Positions 34,449 to 44,510 of a stretch of DNA of 64,000 nt are shown piece after piece. The stretch lies in the NCBI RefSeq assembly GCF_048381675.1, contig NZ_JBLWIS010000001.1, positions 467,146 to 531,145 of the forward strand. Direction: 5' to 3'. A model generated the notes under the pieces. It did not search any database, was not told where the DNA came from, and was given only the letters and a program-made list of their open reading frames with translations. Position 1 is the first letter of the stretch. Each line of letters begins with the position of its first letter. Source of the stretch: Advenella sp048381675 (GTDB taxonomy: Bacteria > Pseudomonadota > Gammaproteobacteria > Burkholderiales > Burkholderiaceae_B). The position numbers and the translations under genes are program-made.

Positions 34449-35900
34449 ATGAGGACAGGTCTAAAATTACTTGTGCTACTCGCGCTTGCCGTGGGTTTTG
34501 CACTTCTTATTCAAGATTCAAACGGTTATTTCATGCTGGTTACCGGAGACGAGCGTCGCACGGTTTCCTTGATGACGGGCATTTTCTTGTTGCTTATCGC
34601 CTTTGTGCTTGTTTACTTGTTGGTCAGGTTTATTGTTGCTTTAAGCACATCCCCCACCACCTATAAACAATGGCGGGTTCGGCGTCATACCAGTAAAGAT
34701 GTTGATTTGCTCGAAAAGGGGTGGCTTGAACTGATCGAGGGTCGTGCTGGTTTGGCAGAAAAAGATTTTACGCGATTGTTCAATCATAGCCACAATCCAT
34801 CGCGTCAGGCAATTGCCAGTTTGGCCGCAGCCAAGGCGGCGCATATGTCGGGCCATCATGAGGAACGTGACAAACTGTTGCTGATGGCGGAAAAAAAGTC
34901 CAGCCATTTTCCCCGACTTGCCGAGGCAACGGCTACGGTCAAGGCCGAGTTGTTGCTGGATCAGGGGGAATCCAAACAGGCTCAAGCTTTGCTTGAGGCG
35001 CTTGATACGGCGAATGGCAGTAATCAGGAACATATACAAAAACTGTTGTTGCGGGCTTACAAGCAAACCGGTAATAATGAAAAGTTATTGCCATTGGCTC
35101 GCATAATGCTGAAAAAAGGTCGTCTTGATCGTTTCGAGGCATTAAGGCTTATTGAACATGCGGCAGCCGGCACTATCAATAGTGCCGCATCGGAAGAATG
35201 GCAATATGTATGGAAAAGCCTGAATAGCGATGAAAAAACCATGCCATTGGTGGCACTGGCTGCATCTGCGCGATTTGATGCCAAAGGTGATAGTAAAAAT
35301 GCGGGCAAGGTGTTGGAACATGCCTTGGAAATTACAAAAGATGCCCGTTTGCTAAAAGCCTATGTGCAGACTGCGGGTGAATTGGTTCATGATCGTTTGG
35401 CCATGGCGCAAACCTGGCTGAAAAATGACGGTAATAATCCACAGTTGTTGACGGCCTTGGGCTATTTATGCCTGAAAGGTCAGTTATGGGGGCAGGCGGA
35501 ACGCTACCTTACCCGTAGCCTGGCTATTAGCGCTGAAGCGGGCGTACAATCTCAAGCACAGGCAGGGCTGGAAACGGTCGTTTCCCGCGATGAAGCCCTG
35601 ACCCACGCCTTGCTGGGAACCCTCTATGACCGGCTTGGGCGCGCTCAGGATGCCATCAAGCATTGGCGTATCGCCTCAGCGGCCACTTCGGCATTGCCCG
35701 TGTTGAATAATGATAGTATTCTACCGGCGGCAGATACAACGGAAGATCCGGACGGTCCGCCAGACAGGAAGAAACTGGATAATCTGGATGAGCGGATCAT
35801 GTCGACAAAGATTTCGGCAGATACGGATTATCAGGCTGATGAGTATTTTGATACTGCTCCCATCCCTGGTTATGAAGCCGGAAAACAAAGCAGAAAATAG
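34449..35900 (+). CDS. hemY: HemY, TPR-containing inner-membrane protein
   Basis: 483 residues. Two membrane helices at about 7-25 and 38-62 with DERRTVSLMTGIF between, then the HemY N-terminal domain (KQWRVRRHTSKDVDLLEKGW, LIEGRAGLAEKDF) and helical TPR-like repeats up to about 430. The acidic C-terminal tail (DTTEDPDGPPDRKKLD) is likely disordered. It starts three bases after the hemX stop. It is unrelated to the Bacillus protoporphyrinogen oxidase that shares the name. Confidence 0.9.
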   Translation: MRTGLKLLVLLALAVGFALLIQDSNGYFMLVTGDERRTVSLMTGIFLLLIAFVLVYLLVRFIVALSTSPTTYKQWRVRRHTSKDVDLLEKGWLELIEGRAGLAEKDFTRLFNHSHNPSRQAIASLAAAKAAHMSGHHEERDKLLLMAEKKSSHFPRLAEATATVKAELLLDQGESKQAQALLEALDTANGSNQEHIQKLLLRAYKQTGNNEKLLPLARIMLKKGRLDRFEALRLIEHAAAGTINSAASEEWQYVWKSLNSDEKTMPLVALAASARFDAKGDSKNAGKVLEHALEITKDARLLKAYVQTAGELVHDRLAMAQTWLKNDGNNPQLLTALGYLCLKGQLWGQAERYLTRSLAISAEAGVQSQAQAGLETVVSRDEALTHALLGTLYDRLGRAQDAIKHWRIASAATSALPVLNNDSILPAADTTEDPDGPPDRKKLDNLDERIMSTKISADTDYQADEYFDTAPIPGYEAGKQSRK

Positions 35901-35933
35901 TTAATATTTCTTTTAATCTTTAAAGGTTATTTT

Positions 35934-36470
35934 ATGAGTTTAGATCGTGTGCCAGCAGGTTCAAAGTTACCAGATGAATTCAATGTGGTTATTGAAATCC
36001 CAATGAATTCTGACCCCGTAAAATACGAGGTGGATAAAGAAACTGGTGCTGTTTTTGTTGACCGTTTCATGATGACGGCCATGCATTATCCTTGCAACTA
36101 TGGCTATATTCCCCAAACTATTTCAGATGATGGCGATCCGGTTGATGTACTTGTGATTGCTCCCTTCCCGATTCAAGTCGGTGCAGTCATCAAATGCCGT
36201 GCTATCGGTGTGTTGCATATGGACGATGAAGGCGGCGGTGATGCAAAATTGTTGGCGGTTCCTGTTGACAAACTGTATCCTGTTTATCGCAACATCAAGT
36301 CTTCTGCGGATCTGCCTGAAGAAGAGTTGAAGCGCATCCAGCATTTCTTTGAGCATTACAAAGACCTGGAGCCAGGCAAATGGGTCAAGGTTAAAGGCTG
36401 GGAAGGTGTAGAAGCCGCCAAAGCTGAAATTGTGGCTAGTGCAGAAAGATACGCAAAAAGCGCCAATTAA
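35934..36470 (+). CDS. ppa: Inorganic pyrophosphatase, family I
   Basis: Hydrolyses PPi and so pulls biosynthetic reactions forward. 178 residues, usual length. Active-site segments: EIPMNSDPVKYEVDKETG, FVDRFMMTAMHYPCNYGYIP and the metal-binding GDPVDVLVIAPFP (Asp triad). Start ATG 35934 with AAAGG seven bases upstream. Terminated by the hairpin at 36524. Confidence 0.97.
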   Translation: MSLDRVPAGSKLPDEFNVVIEIPMNSDPVKYEVDKETGAVFVDRFMMTAMHYPCNYGYIPQTISDDGDPVDVLVIAPFPIQVGAVIKCRAIGVLHMDDEGGGDAKLLAVPVDKLYPVYRNIKSSADLPEEELKRIQHFFEHYKDLEPGKWVKVKGWEGVEAAKAEIVASAERYAKSAN

Positions 36471-36523
36471 TTACTGGTCATTGCCTGGTTTTTAAAAACG
36501 GGCAAGTACGCTTTTGCTGAATC

Positions 36524-36566
36524 AGCCCCAATCATCCGGATTTGTTCCGGTTGCTTGGGGCTTTTT
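36524..36566 (+). terminator. Rho-independent terminator after ppa
   Basis: AGCCCCAA (36524-36531) pairs with TTGGGGCT (36555-36562), an inner CCGGA/TCCGG stem sits inside, and TTTTT follows. The 322 bases between ppa and valS otherwise hold only the valS terminator; I see no gene there. Confidence 0.85.
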
Positions 36567-36711
36567 CATGTCTGGCGTTTATTTGCTTAATAGGGGTCTT
36601 GCTAATGCGTAGGGATGGAACGGGTTGTGCTTGGTATGTCGCTTAAGAGATTACTTATGTCGTAACTTTTTTTGTCCCGTAATGAACCCATGAATGGATT
36701 GTTGAAGGCAT

Positions 36712-36740
36712 AAAAAAACCATCCGAAAAAGAACGGATGG
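36712..36740 (-). terminator. Rho-independent terminator after valS
   Basis: Read on the minus strand, CCATCCG pairs with CGGATGG around an eight-base loop and runs into seven T. It lies 52 bases beyond the valS stop. Confidence 0.85.
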
Positions 36741-36792
36741 CTGGTGGGTCAGGTTAGAGGGGGTACCGGGCAGGTACCCCATGATGGCCAAT

Positions 36793-39645
36793 TTACTTCT
36801 TGAGGCGGCTTTTCTGTTCGTTGATTTTAGTCAGCAACTCGCTAAAGTTAGCCAATCTTTCTTTTTCCTGCTCAATCACGGCAGCAGGGGCACGGGCAAC
36901 AAATTTTTCATTGCCCAATTTGCCATTGGCTTTGGTAATTTCGGTTTCCAGTCGTTTGGCTTCCTTGTCAAGGCGGGCCAGTTCGGCTTCAACGTCAATT
37001 TCAACATTTAGCATCAGATGAGTGCTTTCAAGAATTTGCACCGGAGCACCTAAGTCAGGCAGTTCATTGACGATGTCAACCTGGCTCAGTTTGCCCAGTG
37101 CCTGCAGGTAAGGCGCGTTAAGTGCAAGCAGGGAAGCATCGCCCTGTGCATACAAGGGAACTTTCTGTGCCGGAGACAGGTTCATTTCACCACGCAGGGC
37201 GCGTACGGCCTCAACTTGTGCCTTGAGTTGATTTAATGAGGCTTCAGCTGCTTCATCAAACTGGCTGGCGTCAGGCAAGGGGTAGGGCTGGATGCTGATT
37301 GAAGTGGTTTCATTCGCTTTGCGTTTGCCGGCGACAAGCGCTACTTTTTGCCATAACTCTTCGGTAATGAATGGAATGATGGGGTGAGCCAGGCGCAGGA
37401 TGGTTTCCAGTACATTGATTAATGTTTGGCGGGTGCCACATTGTTGCGCCGGTGTACCTTGCTGGATTTGTACCTTGGCCAACTCGACATACCAGTCGCA
37501 GTATTCATCCCATACAAAGTGATAGATGGCGTTGGCGATGTTGTCAAAGCGGAAATCATTGAAGCCTTTTTCGGCTTCAACCAGGGTTTGTTGCAGACGG
37601 GAAAGAATCCAGCGATCTGCAAAGGACAGTTCAACGCCGTCTTTGCCGCCAAGATCATGTCCTTCAACGTTCATCAGCACAAAGCGGGAGGCATTCCACA
37701 GCTTGTTGCAGAAGTTGCGGTAGCCGCCACAACGTTTAAGGTCAAAGTTCATGTTGCGGCCAAGCGTGGCATAGGCAGCCATGGTAAAGCGCAAGGCATC
37801 GGCGCCGTAAGCCTCGATGCCATCAGGGAACTCCTTGCGGGTTTCCTTTTCGATTTTGCTGGCCTGCTTGGGGTTCATCAGGCCAACCGTGCGCTTTGCC
37901 ACCAGGGGCTCAAGTTCAATGCCATCAATCAGGTCAACCGGGTCAAGCGTGTTGCCCTTGGATTTACTCATTTTCTGGCCGTTGGCATCCAGTATTAGGC
38001 CATGGACATAAACAAACTTGAAGGGGATCTGGCCGGTCAGGTGCATGCTCATCATGATCATCCGGGCAACCCAGAAGAAAATAATGTCGAACCCGGTAAC
38101 CAGGACACTGGAGGGCAGGTAGCGCTTGTAGTCAGGCGTTTCTTCAGGCCAGCCCATGGTGGTAAAGGGGACGAGGGCAGAAGAGAACCAGGTGTCTAGA
38201 ACGTCATCATCGCGGCGCAATGGGCCGTTGATACCTGCTGCGCGGGCTTTTTGGATGGCTTCTTCTTCATTGCGGGCAACAAAAATCTGTCCGTCTTCAC
38301 TGTACCAGGCAGGGATTTGATGGCCCCACCATAATTGACGGGAAATGCACCAGTCCTGAATGTTTTCCAGCCATTGGTAATAGGTGTTTGTCCAGTTTTC
38401 AGGGTAGAACTTGATTTCGCCCGTACGAACCACATCAAGGGCAGTCTCGGTAATGCTTTTGCCGGGATTGTAGGTGCCTTCGGGTGCCGGTTTGCTCATG
38501 GCAACAAACCACTGGTCGGTCAGCATGGGCTCAATGACTGTTTTGGTGCGGTCACCACGCGGAACCATTAATGTGTGGGGCTTGACGCTTTCCAGCAGCT
38601 CAAGGGCCTGAAGGTCTGCAACGATTTTTTCGCGGGCATCAAAGCGGTCCATGCCGCGATAGGCTTCGGGGGCGTCATCGACGATTTTGGCGTCAAGGGT
38701 AAGTATGCTTGAAAACGACAGGCCGTGACGCTGGCCTACTGCATAGTCATTAAAATCGTGGGCAGGCGTTACTTTTACCACGCCAGTACCAAATTCCCGG
38801 TCAACATAATCATCGGCAATAATCGGGATTTCACGATTAACCAGCGGCAAAATAACGGTTTGCCCAATAAGGTGCATGTAGCGTTCGTCTTCGGGGTGAA
38901 CCATGACGGCCACGTCGCCCAGCATGGTTTCCGGGCGGGTAGTGGCAACGGTCAAATGGGTCAGTTCATCCGCTGGCTTGCTAAGCGGATAGCGAATATG
39001 CCACAGGCTGCCTTGTTCTTCACAGCTTTCCACTTCAAGGTCGGAGACCGCGGTGCCCAGCACGGGGTCCCAGTTCACCAGGCGTTTGCCACGGTAAATG
39101 AGTCCTTGTTCATGCAGGCGTACAAAAGTTTCAATAACTCCTTTGGACATTTGGTCGTCCATGGTGAAGTATTCGCGAGGCCAATCCGCTGATGCGCCCA
39201 GGCGGCGTACCTGACTGGTAATGGTGTTGCCGGAAAGTTCTTTCCATTCCCAGACTTTTTCAAGGAATTTTTCCCGGCCAAGATCATGGCGGGAAATTTT
39301 TTGGGCATCCAGTTGTCGTTCAACCACGATTTGCGTGGCAATGCCGGCGTGGTCGGTGCCGGGGACAAACACGGTATCGTTGCCCAGCATGCGATGGTAG
39401 CGGATCAGGCCGTCCATGATGGTCTGGTTGAATGCATGCCCCATATGCAGAGTGCCGGTCACGTTTGGTGGCGGAAATTGAATGGTAAACGGCTTGCCAC
39501 ATTCTTCGGAAGTGGTTGTTGTGTATTGCCCCGCAGCAAAAATGCCTTGATTGTTCCACTCCTGATACCAGTGGGCTTCTAGTTCTTTGGGTTCGAAACT
39601 CTTGGAGAGTTCTTTGGTGTCAATACTGTTAGATTCTTGGTTCAT
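36793..39645 (-). CDS. valS: Valyl-tRNA synthetase
   Basis: Class Ia synthetase, 950 residues, the full length for the family. HIGH box as PPPNVTGTLHMGHAF near residue 60, KMSKSKGNTLDPVDL near residue 560, CP1 editing domain in between (TTRPETMLGDVAVMVHP), anticodon-binding domain, and a C-terminal coiled coil (LARLDKEAKRLETEITKANGKL). ATG at 39645. It is the only large minus-strand gene here, divergent from ndk, and is not joined to pepA or holC as in some gammaproteobacteria. Confidence 0.97.
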   Translation of the reverse strand: MNQESNSIDTKELSKSFEPKELEAHWYQEWNNQGIFAAGQYTTTTSEECGKPFTIQFPPPNVTGTLHMGHAFNQTIMDGLIRYHRMLGNDTVFVPGTDHAGIATQIVVERQLDAQKISRHDLGREKFLEKVWEWKELSGNTITSQVRRLGASADWPREYFTMDDQMSKGVIETFVRLHEQGLIYRGKRLVNWDPVLGTAVSDLEVESCEEQGSLWHIRYPLSKPADELTHLTVATTRPETMLGDVAVMVHPEDERYMHLIGQTVILPLVNREIPIIADDYVDREFGTGVVKVTPAHDFNDYAVGQRHGLSFSSILTLDAKIVDDAPEAYRGMDRFDAREKIVADLQALELLESVKPHTLMVPRGDRTKTVIEPMLTDQWFVAMSKPAPEGTYNPGKSITETALDVVRTGEIKFYPENWTNTYYQWLENIQDWCISRQLWWGHQIPAWYSEDGQIFVARNEEEAIQKARAAGINGPLRRDDDVLDTWFSSALVPFTTMGWPEETPDYKRYLPSSVLVTGFDIIFFWVARMIMMSMHLTGQIPFKFVYVHGLILDANGQKMSKSKGNTLDPVDLIDGIELEPLVAKRTVGLMNPKQASKIEKETRKEFPDGIEAYGADALRFTMAAYATLGRNMNFDLKRCGGYRNFCNKLWNASRFVLMNVEGHDLGGKDGVELSFADRWILSRLQQTLVEAEKGFNDFRFDNIANAIYHFVWDEYCDWYVELAKVQIQQGTPAQQCGTRQTLINVLETILRLAHPIIPFITEELWQKVALVAGKRKANETTSISIQPYPLPDASQFDEAAEASLNQLKAQVEAVRALRGEMNLSPAQKVPLYAQGDASLLALNAPYLQALGKLSQVDIVNELPDLGAPVQILESTHLMLNVEIDVEAELARLDKEAKRLETEITKANGKLGNEKFVARAPAAVIEQEKERLANFSELLTKINEQKSRLKK

Positions 39646-39790
39646 TATGATTCTGATTCCGACGGATTGGTTACTTTGTTCGCGAAAACCCTTATTTTAA
39701 GGTGTAGAAGGTACTTTTTGCATGTTAAAATGCCAAGTTGAGTAAAACTTACTTGAAGTTATTGTTTTTATTGAAATTTTGGAGTATTAA

Positions 39791-40198
39791 ATGGCTGTTG
39801 AACGCACATTGTCTATTATTAAACCTGATGCAGTTGCAAAAAACGTTATCGGCGAGATCATTTCCCGCTTTGAAAAAGCAGGCCTGAAAGTGGTTGAAGC
39901 ACGTATGCAACAATTAACCCGTGAAGAAGCTGAAGGCTTTTACGCTGTTCACAAAGAGCGTCCTTTCTTCAATGATCTGGTCAGCTTCATGATTTCCGGT
40001 CCTGTATTCATTCAGGCTCTGGAAGGCGAAAACGCCATCCTGAAAAACCGTGAATTGATGGGTGCTACCGATCCTAAAAAAGCAGAACCCGGTACCATTC
40101 GTGCCGATTTTGCTGAAAGCATCGACGCAAACGCAGTGCATGGCTCTGACGCTCCAGAAACAGCAGCTGTTGAAATTGCCTACTTTTTTGGCAAGTAA
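39791..40198 (+). CDS. ndk: Nucleoside diphosphate kinase
   Basis: Exchanges gamma-phosphate between NTPs and NDPs through a phosphohistidine. 135 residues, a little short against the usual 140-143. RTLSIIKPDAV at the N terminus, HKERPFFNDLVSFM, GATDPKKAEPGTIRADF, and the catalytic His in NAVHGSDAPETA near residue 115. GGAG is placed before the ATG. It starts the long plus-strand housekeeping series; rlmN follows after 48 bases. Confidence 0.97.
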   Translation: MAVERTLSIIKPDAVAKNVIGEIISRFEKAGLKVVEARMQQLTREEAEGFYAVHKERPFFNDLVSFMISGPVFIQALEGENAILKNRELMGATDPKKAEPGTIRADFAESIDANAVHGSDAPETAAVEIAYFFGK

Positions 40199-40246
40199 TC
40201 GGTAGTTTTACGATTTATAGTTTTGATATTGAATAAGGCTTATTCC

Positions 40247-41392
40247 ATGACTGACCAAATTAATCTCCTGGGTATCCCAACTGATGCCCTCATTGACCTT
40301 GTTGGTCAGTGGGGGAGTAAGCCCTTTCGTGCAAAGCAGCTTCAGCGCTGGGTTCACCAGCGTGGAGTCAGCGAGTTTGGGCAAATGAGTGATCTTGCCA
40401 AAGATTTTCGTTCCCAGCTCGCTGAATCCTGTTGCATACAGGCACCTTCGGTCATTACACAAAAAATTTCTTCAGACGGTACCCGTAAGTGGCTGTTCGA
40501 TGTGGGCAATAATAATGCCATCGAAACGGTCTTTATTCCTGAAGATGACCGTGGTACTTTATGTATTTCAAGCCAGGCCGGCTGTACAGTCGCCTGCCGG
40601 TTTTGCTCTACCGGTCATCAGGGCTTTAACCGCAATTTGACAACCGCGGAAATTGTTGGCCAGTTGTGGCACGCCCGCCGGGTTATCCAGGAAGACCTGT
40701 TGTCTGCGCGTATTGGCAATGCCGAAGCCCCTGAAGATATATCACGAGTCATCAGCAATGTTGTCATGATGGGCATGGGAGAACCCTTGCTTAATTATGA
40801 TCAGGTCGTACCGGCCCTTCAGCTTATGCTTGACGACAATGCTTATGGTTTGTCACGCCGTCGTGTTACGGTATCCACATCTGGCGTGGTGCCCATGATG
40901 GATCGCCTGTCACAAGATTGTCCTGTGGCGCTGGCGGTTTCGCTTCATGCGCCCAACGATGCCTTGCGCGACCAGTTGGTTCCATTAAATAAAAAATATC
41001 CGTTGGCTGAATTGATTGCTTCATGCAATCGTTATCTTGAATTTGCACCCCGTGATTTCATTACATTTGAATACGTCATGCTTGATGGTGTTAACGACAC
41101 CGATGAGCATGCACGCCAGCTTATTGAAATTACTAAACAGGTTCGTTGCAAGCTTAACCTGATCCCTTTTAACCCGTTTCCTGAATCCGGCCTGAAACGT
41201 TCAAAGTCTGCCAGGGTGCGTATATTTGCCAGCATTCTGATGGATGCAGGCGTTATTACAACTGTGCGTAAAACGCGGGGCGATGATATTGATGCCGCCT
41301 GTGGTCAGCTGGCGGGTGATGTCAAGGATAAAACCAAGATCAGTGCGCTCATGCAGGCCAGAAAATCCATTCCCATCATCGAGGTGCAGTAG
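40247..41392 (+). CDS. rlmN: Dual-specificity 23S rRNA A2503 / tRNA A37 C2-methyltransferase
   Basis: Radical-SAM methyltransferase, 381 residues from ATG 40247 (MTDQINLLGIP), preceded by AAGG; a longer frame to 40223 has no ribosome site. Cluster ligands are in GCTVACRFCSTG (CxxxCxxC) near residue 113, and the two catalytic Cys are near residue 345 (DIDAACGQLAG) and near the N-terminal domain. GMGEPLLNYDQV is also typical. The stop codon shares a base with the next GTG start. Confidence 0.96.
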   Translation: MTDQINLLGIPTDALIDLVGQWGSKPFRAKQLQRWVHQRGVSEFGQMSDLAKDFRSQLAESCCIQAPSVITQKISSDGTRKWLFDVGNNNAIETVFIPEDDRGTLCISSQAGCTVACRFCSTGHQGFNRNLTTAEIVGQLWHARRVIQEDLLSARIGNAEAPEDISRVISNVVMMGMGEPLLNYDQVVPALQLMLDDNAYGLSRRRVTVSTSGVVPMMDRLSQDCPVALAVSLHAPNDALRDQLVPLNKKYPLAELIASCNRYLEFAPRDFITFEYVMLDGVNDTDEHARQLIEITKQVRCKLNLIPFNPFPESGLKRSKSARVRIFASILMDAGVITTVRKTRGDDIDAACGQLAGDVKDKTKISALMQARKSIPIIEVQ

Positions 41393-41886
41393 TGTCGCAA
41401 TTTAACTCAGACTTGAACGAAGTTTCCAGTTCAGATTCCTTGGAAGAAAAAAACCTGGGTGCATTGTTAAAGGGACTGCGTGAAAAAAAAGGTTTATCGG
41501 TTAGTGATGTTTCAAGCCAGATCAAGTTTTCCTCAATCCAAATCAACGCCTTAGAAGCGCAAGACTGGTCAGCCTTGCCGCAAGGGTTTGTCTTAAAGGG
41601 ATTGGTTCGAAAATACGCCAATTTGTTAGGTGCTGACGAGAAGCAGGTGCTTGATCTTCTGGCCAGGCAAAGCGGTGCCAATCTCAATAAGCAAGAGTTG
41701 AAGAGCCTGCAGCCAACCGTCGATTTCAGTGCCCATGAAGGGTATGAATCGCAGCGTTCGGGTACGGGAACTTGGATTTTCATTATTTTCCTGATCCTGG
41801 TCATTATTGCTGTTTATGGATATAGCCGTGAGTGGTTTACACTTGAAGATATCGGCTTGGAAAATTTCAGGAATTTATTTAATTAA
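41392..41886 (+). CDS. Short RodZ-like protein: HTH_25 domain plus one membrane helix
   Basis: 164 residues from GTG 41392. The N-terminal RodZ-type helix-turn-helix (LGALLKGLREKKGLSVSDVSSQ, then VLKGLVRKYANLLG) is followed by a single transmembrane helix near 125-145 (WIFIIFLILVIIAVYGYS) and a short periplasmic end. Full RodZ has a periplasmic DUF4115 domain of about 80 residues or more, which is missing here. The place between rlmN and ispG is the normal rodZ (yfgA) position, so this is a reduced RodZ. Whether it still anchors MreB is open. Confidence 0.75.
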   Translation: MSQFNSDLNEVSSSDSLEEKNLGALLKGLREKKGLSVSDVSSQIKFSSIQINALEAQDWSALPQGFVLKGLVRKYANLLGADEKQVLDLLARQSGANLNKQELKSLQPTVDFSAHEGYESQRSGTGTWIFIIFLILVIIAVYGYSREWFTLEDIGLENFRNLFN

Positions 41887-41891
41887 TCATC

Positions 41892-43154
41892 ATGTCCATC
41901 TGTCAAAACCCATTTTCGGTCGGGCCTGCTGTCCGCCACCAGACCCGTCTGGTCAATGTTGCCTGGGGCTCAACCGTTGTGCCCATTGGTTCTAGTGCGC
42001 CTATTGTTGTCCAGTCAATGACTAATACGGATACGGCTGATCACATTGCCACCGCCATCCAGGTTAAAGAGCTGGCGTTGGCAGGTTCCGAGATGGTTCG
42101 GATTACCGTGAATACCCCCGAAGCGGCGCAGGCTGTCCCTGCCATTCGTGAGCAGCTTGATAAAATGGGTGTTTCAGTGCCTTTGGTGGGTGATTTTCAC
42201 TATAACGGCCATAAATTGTTAACCCAATACCCTGACTGTGCCCAGGCATTGTCCAAGTATCGAATCAATCCCGGTAATATGGGAGGGGGCAAAAAGCGTG
42301 ATGATAATTTTGCCCAAATGATCGAGGTGGCTTGTAAATATCAAAAACCGGTTCGCATCGGTGTTAACTGGGGTAGCCTTGATCATGAATTGATGGCGCG
42401 GATGATGGATGAAAACAATGCCAAGTCCGAGCCATGGGATGCGCAATCCCTCATGCGCGAGGCGTTGGTGGTGTCAGCCATCAGCAATGCACAGCGGGCC
42501 GAGCAGCTGGGCATGCCAGGGGATGCCATTATTCTTTCCTGCAAAGTCAGTCATGTCCAGGACCTTATTTCGGTTTACCGGAATCTGGCCAGTCGCTGTA
42601 ACTACCCCCTGCATCTTGGTCTTACCGAGGCAGGCATGGGCAGCAAAGGCATTGTGGCATCTACAGCGGCACTTGCAGTATTAATGCAGGAAGGCATTGG
42701 TGATACCATTCGTATTTCCCTAACGCCAGAGCCTGGTGGTGATCGTCGCAAAGAAGTGGTGGTGGCCCAGGAAATATTGCAAAGTCTTGGATTACGCGCT
42801 TTTACTCCAATGGTAGTGGCTTGTCCTGGTTGTGGGCGTACCAGCAGTACGGTATTCCAGGAACTGGCCGACAGCATACAATCATACTTGCGTGACCAAA
42901 TGCCATTCTGGAAAACCAAATACCCGGGCGTCGAAAACATGAATGTGGCAGTAATGGGCTGTGTGGTTAATGGCCCTGGTGAAAGCCGTCATGCAGATAT
43001 TGGTATCAGTCTGCCTGGTACCGGTGAGGTGCCTTCTGCCCCGGTTTTTATTGACGGAGAGCGCACAATAACCCTGAAGGGTGATAATATTGCAGCCGAG
43101 TTTCATGAAATTGTCCGTAATTATGTCGAGAAGCGTTACGGTATCCGCTCATAA
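41892..43154 (+). CDS. ispG: 4-hydroxy-3-methylbut-2-en-1-yl diphosphate synthase
   Basis: MEP isoprenoid pathway: MEcPP to HMBPP with a 4Fe-4S cluster. 420 residues of the short bacterial form without an extra insert domain. N-terminal TIM barrel with PIVVQSMTNTDT and RINPGNMGGG; C-terminal reductase-like part with VVACPGCGRTSS (two cluster Cys), GCVVNGPGES (third Cys) and a catalytic Glu. Five bases after the RodZ-like gene, 46 bases before hisS, so all are in one operon. Confidence 0.96.
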   Translation: MSICQNPFSVGPAVRHQTRLVNVAWGSTVVPIGSSAPIVVQSMTNTDTADHIATAIQVKELALAGSEMVRITVNTPEAAQAVPAIREQLDKMGVSVPLVGDFHYNGHKLLTQYPDCAQALSKYRINPGNMGGGKKRDDNFAQMIEVACKYQKPVRIGVNWGSLDHELMARMMDENNAKSEPWDAQSLMREALVVSAISNAQRAEQLGMPGDAIILSCKVSHVQDLISVYRNLASRCNYPLHLGLTEAGMGSKGIVASTAALAVLMQEGIGDTIRISLTPEPGGDRRKEVVVAQEILQSLGLRAFTPMVVACPGCGRTSSTVFQELADSIQSYLRDQMPFWKTKYPGVENMNVAVMGCVVNGPGESRHADIGISLPGTGEVPSAPVFIDGERTITLKGDNIAAEFHEIVRNYVEKRYGIRS

Positions 43155-43200
43155 GCGCTTGGTAAAAAAATAAATTATCTGAATAAAGAGATTCGTTTGT

Positions 43201-44502
43201 ATGACTAAAACATTCCAAAAAGTTTCTGCAATACGTGGAATGAATGATATTTTGCCAGCTGAAAGCTGGCAGTGGGAAAAACTGGAAGCAACCATTCGTG
43301 AGTGGCTTGCCCAATATGGCTACAATAATATTCGTACTCCCATTTTGGAGCAAACCCGTCTGTTTGCCCGTGGCATCGGAGAGGTAACCGACATCGTTGA
43401 AAAGGAAATGTATACTTTCAGCATGTCAAAAGACAAGACGGATATTGGTGAAATGCTTACCATGCGGCCCGAGTTTACGGCGGGTATCGTGCGTGCGATG
43501 ATTGAGCATAACCTTTTGTACGATGGCCCTCAGCGTGTGTTTTCAATGGGGCCGGTGTTTCGCCATGAGCGTCCGCAAAAAGGGCGTTACCGGCAGTTTC
43601 ATCAGGTTTCTGTCGAAGCCATGGGTTATGCAGGCCCCGATATCGATGCCGAACAAATCATCATGCTGGCTCGTCTTTGGAAAACCTTGGGTCTTTCCGA
43701 TGTTCGCCTCGAGCTGAACTCACTGGGTCAGCCCGAAGAACGGCAGGCGCATAGGCAGGCCCTGATTGCACACCTTGAACAACACAAGGATCTGCTTGAT
43801 GAAGATGGCTTGCGCCGGATGTACAGCAATCCATTGCGTGTGCTCGATACCAAGAACCCAGCCATGCAGGAGATGGCCAATAGTGCGCCCAAGCTGTTTG
43901 ACTTCCTGAAAGAAGAATCTTTGGCCCATTTCAATGAAATGCGTGCCCGTCTTGATCAGGCCGGCATTGCTTATACGATTAATCCCCGTTTGGTGCGTGG
44001 TCTTGATTACTACAACCTGACGGTCTTTGAGTGGGTAACCGATCGTTTGGGCGCTCAAGGTACGGTATGTGGCGGTGGCCGTTACGATGGCCTGCTGTCC
44101 TTGCTGGGCGGAAAGCCGGCTCCGGCAATTGGTTTCGGTATTGGTATCGAACGTTTGCTGGCATTGGTATTGCAAGATAAAGAACTGGTTAAACCGGCGG
44201 AATGTGATGTATATTTCATTCACCAGGGAACTGAAGCCTCCCTTCATGCTCAATTATTGGCAGAGCAATGCCGGGATGAGGGTATGCGCGTTATCGTGCA
44301 TGCTGGTGCCGCATCATTCAAGGCGCAGTTCAAGCGTGCGGATAGCAGTGGGGCAAAGGTTGCCGCTATTCTGGGAGAAGATGAAGTTAAAAGCGGCACC
44401 ATTGGTATCAAATCGTTGCGGGCATCTGAAGATGGTAATATTGCACCTCAGGTGACGGTACCTTTGGTAACATTCATTAATGAATTAAAAAATAGGATTT
44501 AA
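43201..44502 (+). CDS. hisS: Histidyl-tRNA synthetase
   Basis: Class II synthetase, 433 residues. Motif 1 near residue 45, motif 2 as FRHERPQKGRYRQFHQ near residue 120, the histidine-specific RGLDYYN segment near residue 265, and motif 3 GFGIGIERLLAL near residue 318. The C-terminal anticodon-binding domain follows. Its paralogue hisZ at 52688 lacks that domain. Next gene yfgM starts eight bases later. Confidence 0.97.
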   Translation: MTKTFQKVSAIRGMNDILPAESWQWEKLEATIREWLAQYGYNNIRTPILEQTRLFARGIGEVTDIVEKEMYTFSMSKDKTDIGEMLTMRPEFTAGIVRAMIEHNLLYDGPQRVFSMGPVFRHERPQKGRYRQFHQVSVEAMGYAGPDIDAEQIIMLARLWKTLGLSDVRLELNSLGQPEERQAHRQALIAHLEQHKDLLDEDGLRRMYSNPLRVLDTKNPAMQEMANSAPKLFDFLKEESLAHFNEMRARLDQAGIAYTINPRLVRGLDYYNLTVFEWVTDRLGAQGTVCGGGRYDGLLSLLGGKPAPAIGFGIGIERLLALVLQDKELVKPAECDVYFIHQGTEASLHAQLLAEQCRDEGMRVIVHAGAASFKAQFKRADSSGAKVAAILGEDEVKSGTIGIKSLRASEDGNIAPQVTVPLVTFINELKNRI

Positions 44503-44510
44503 ACAGAAGT

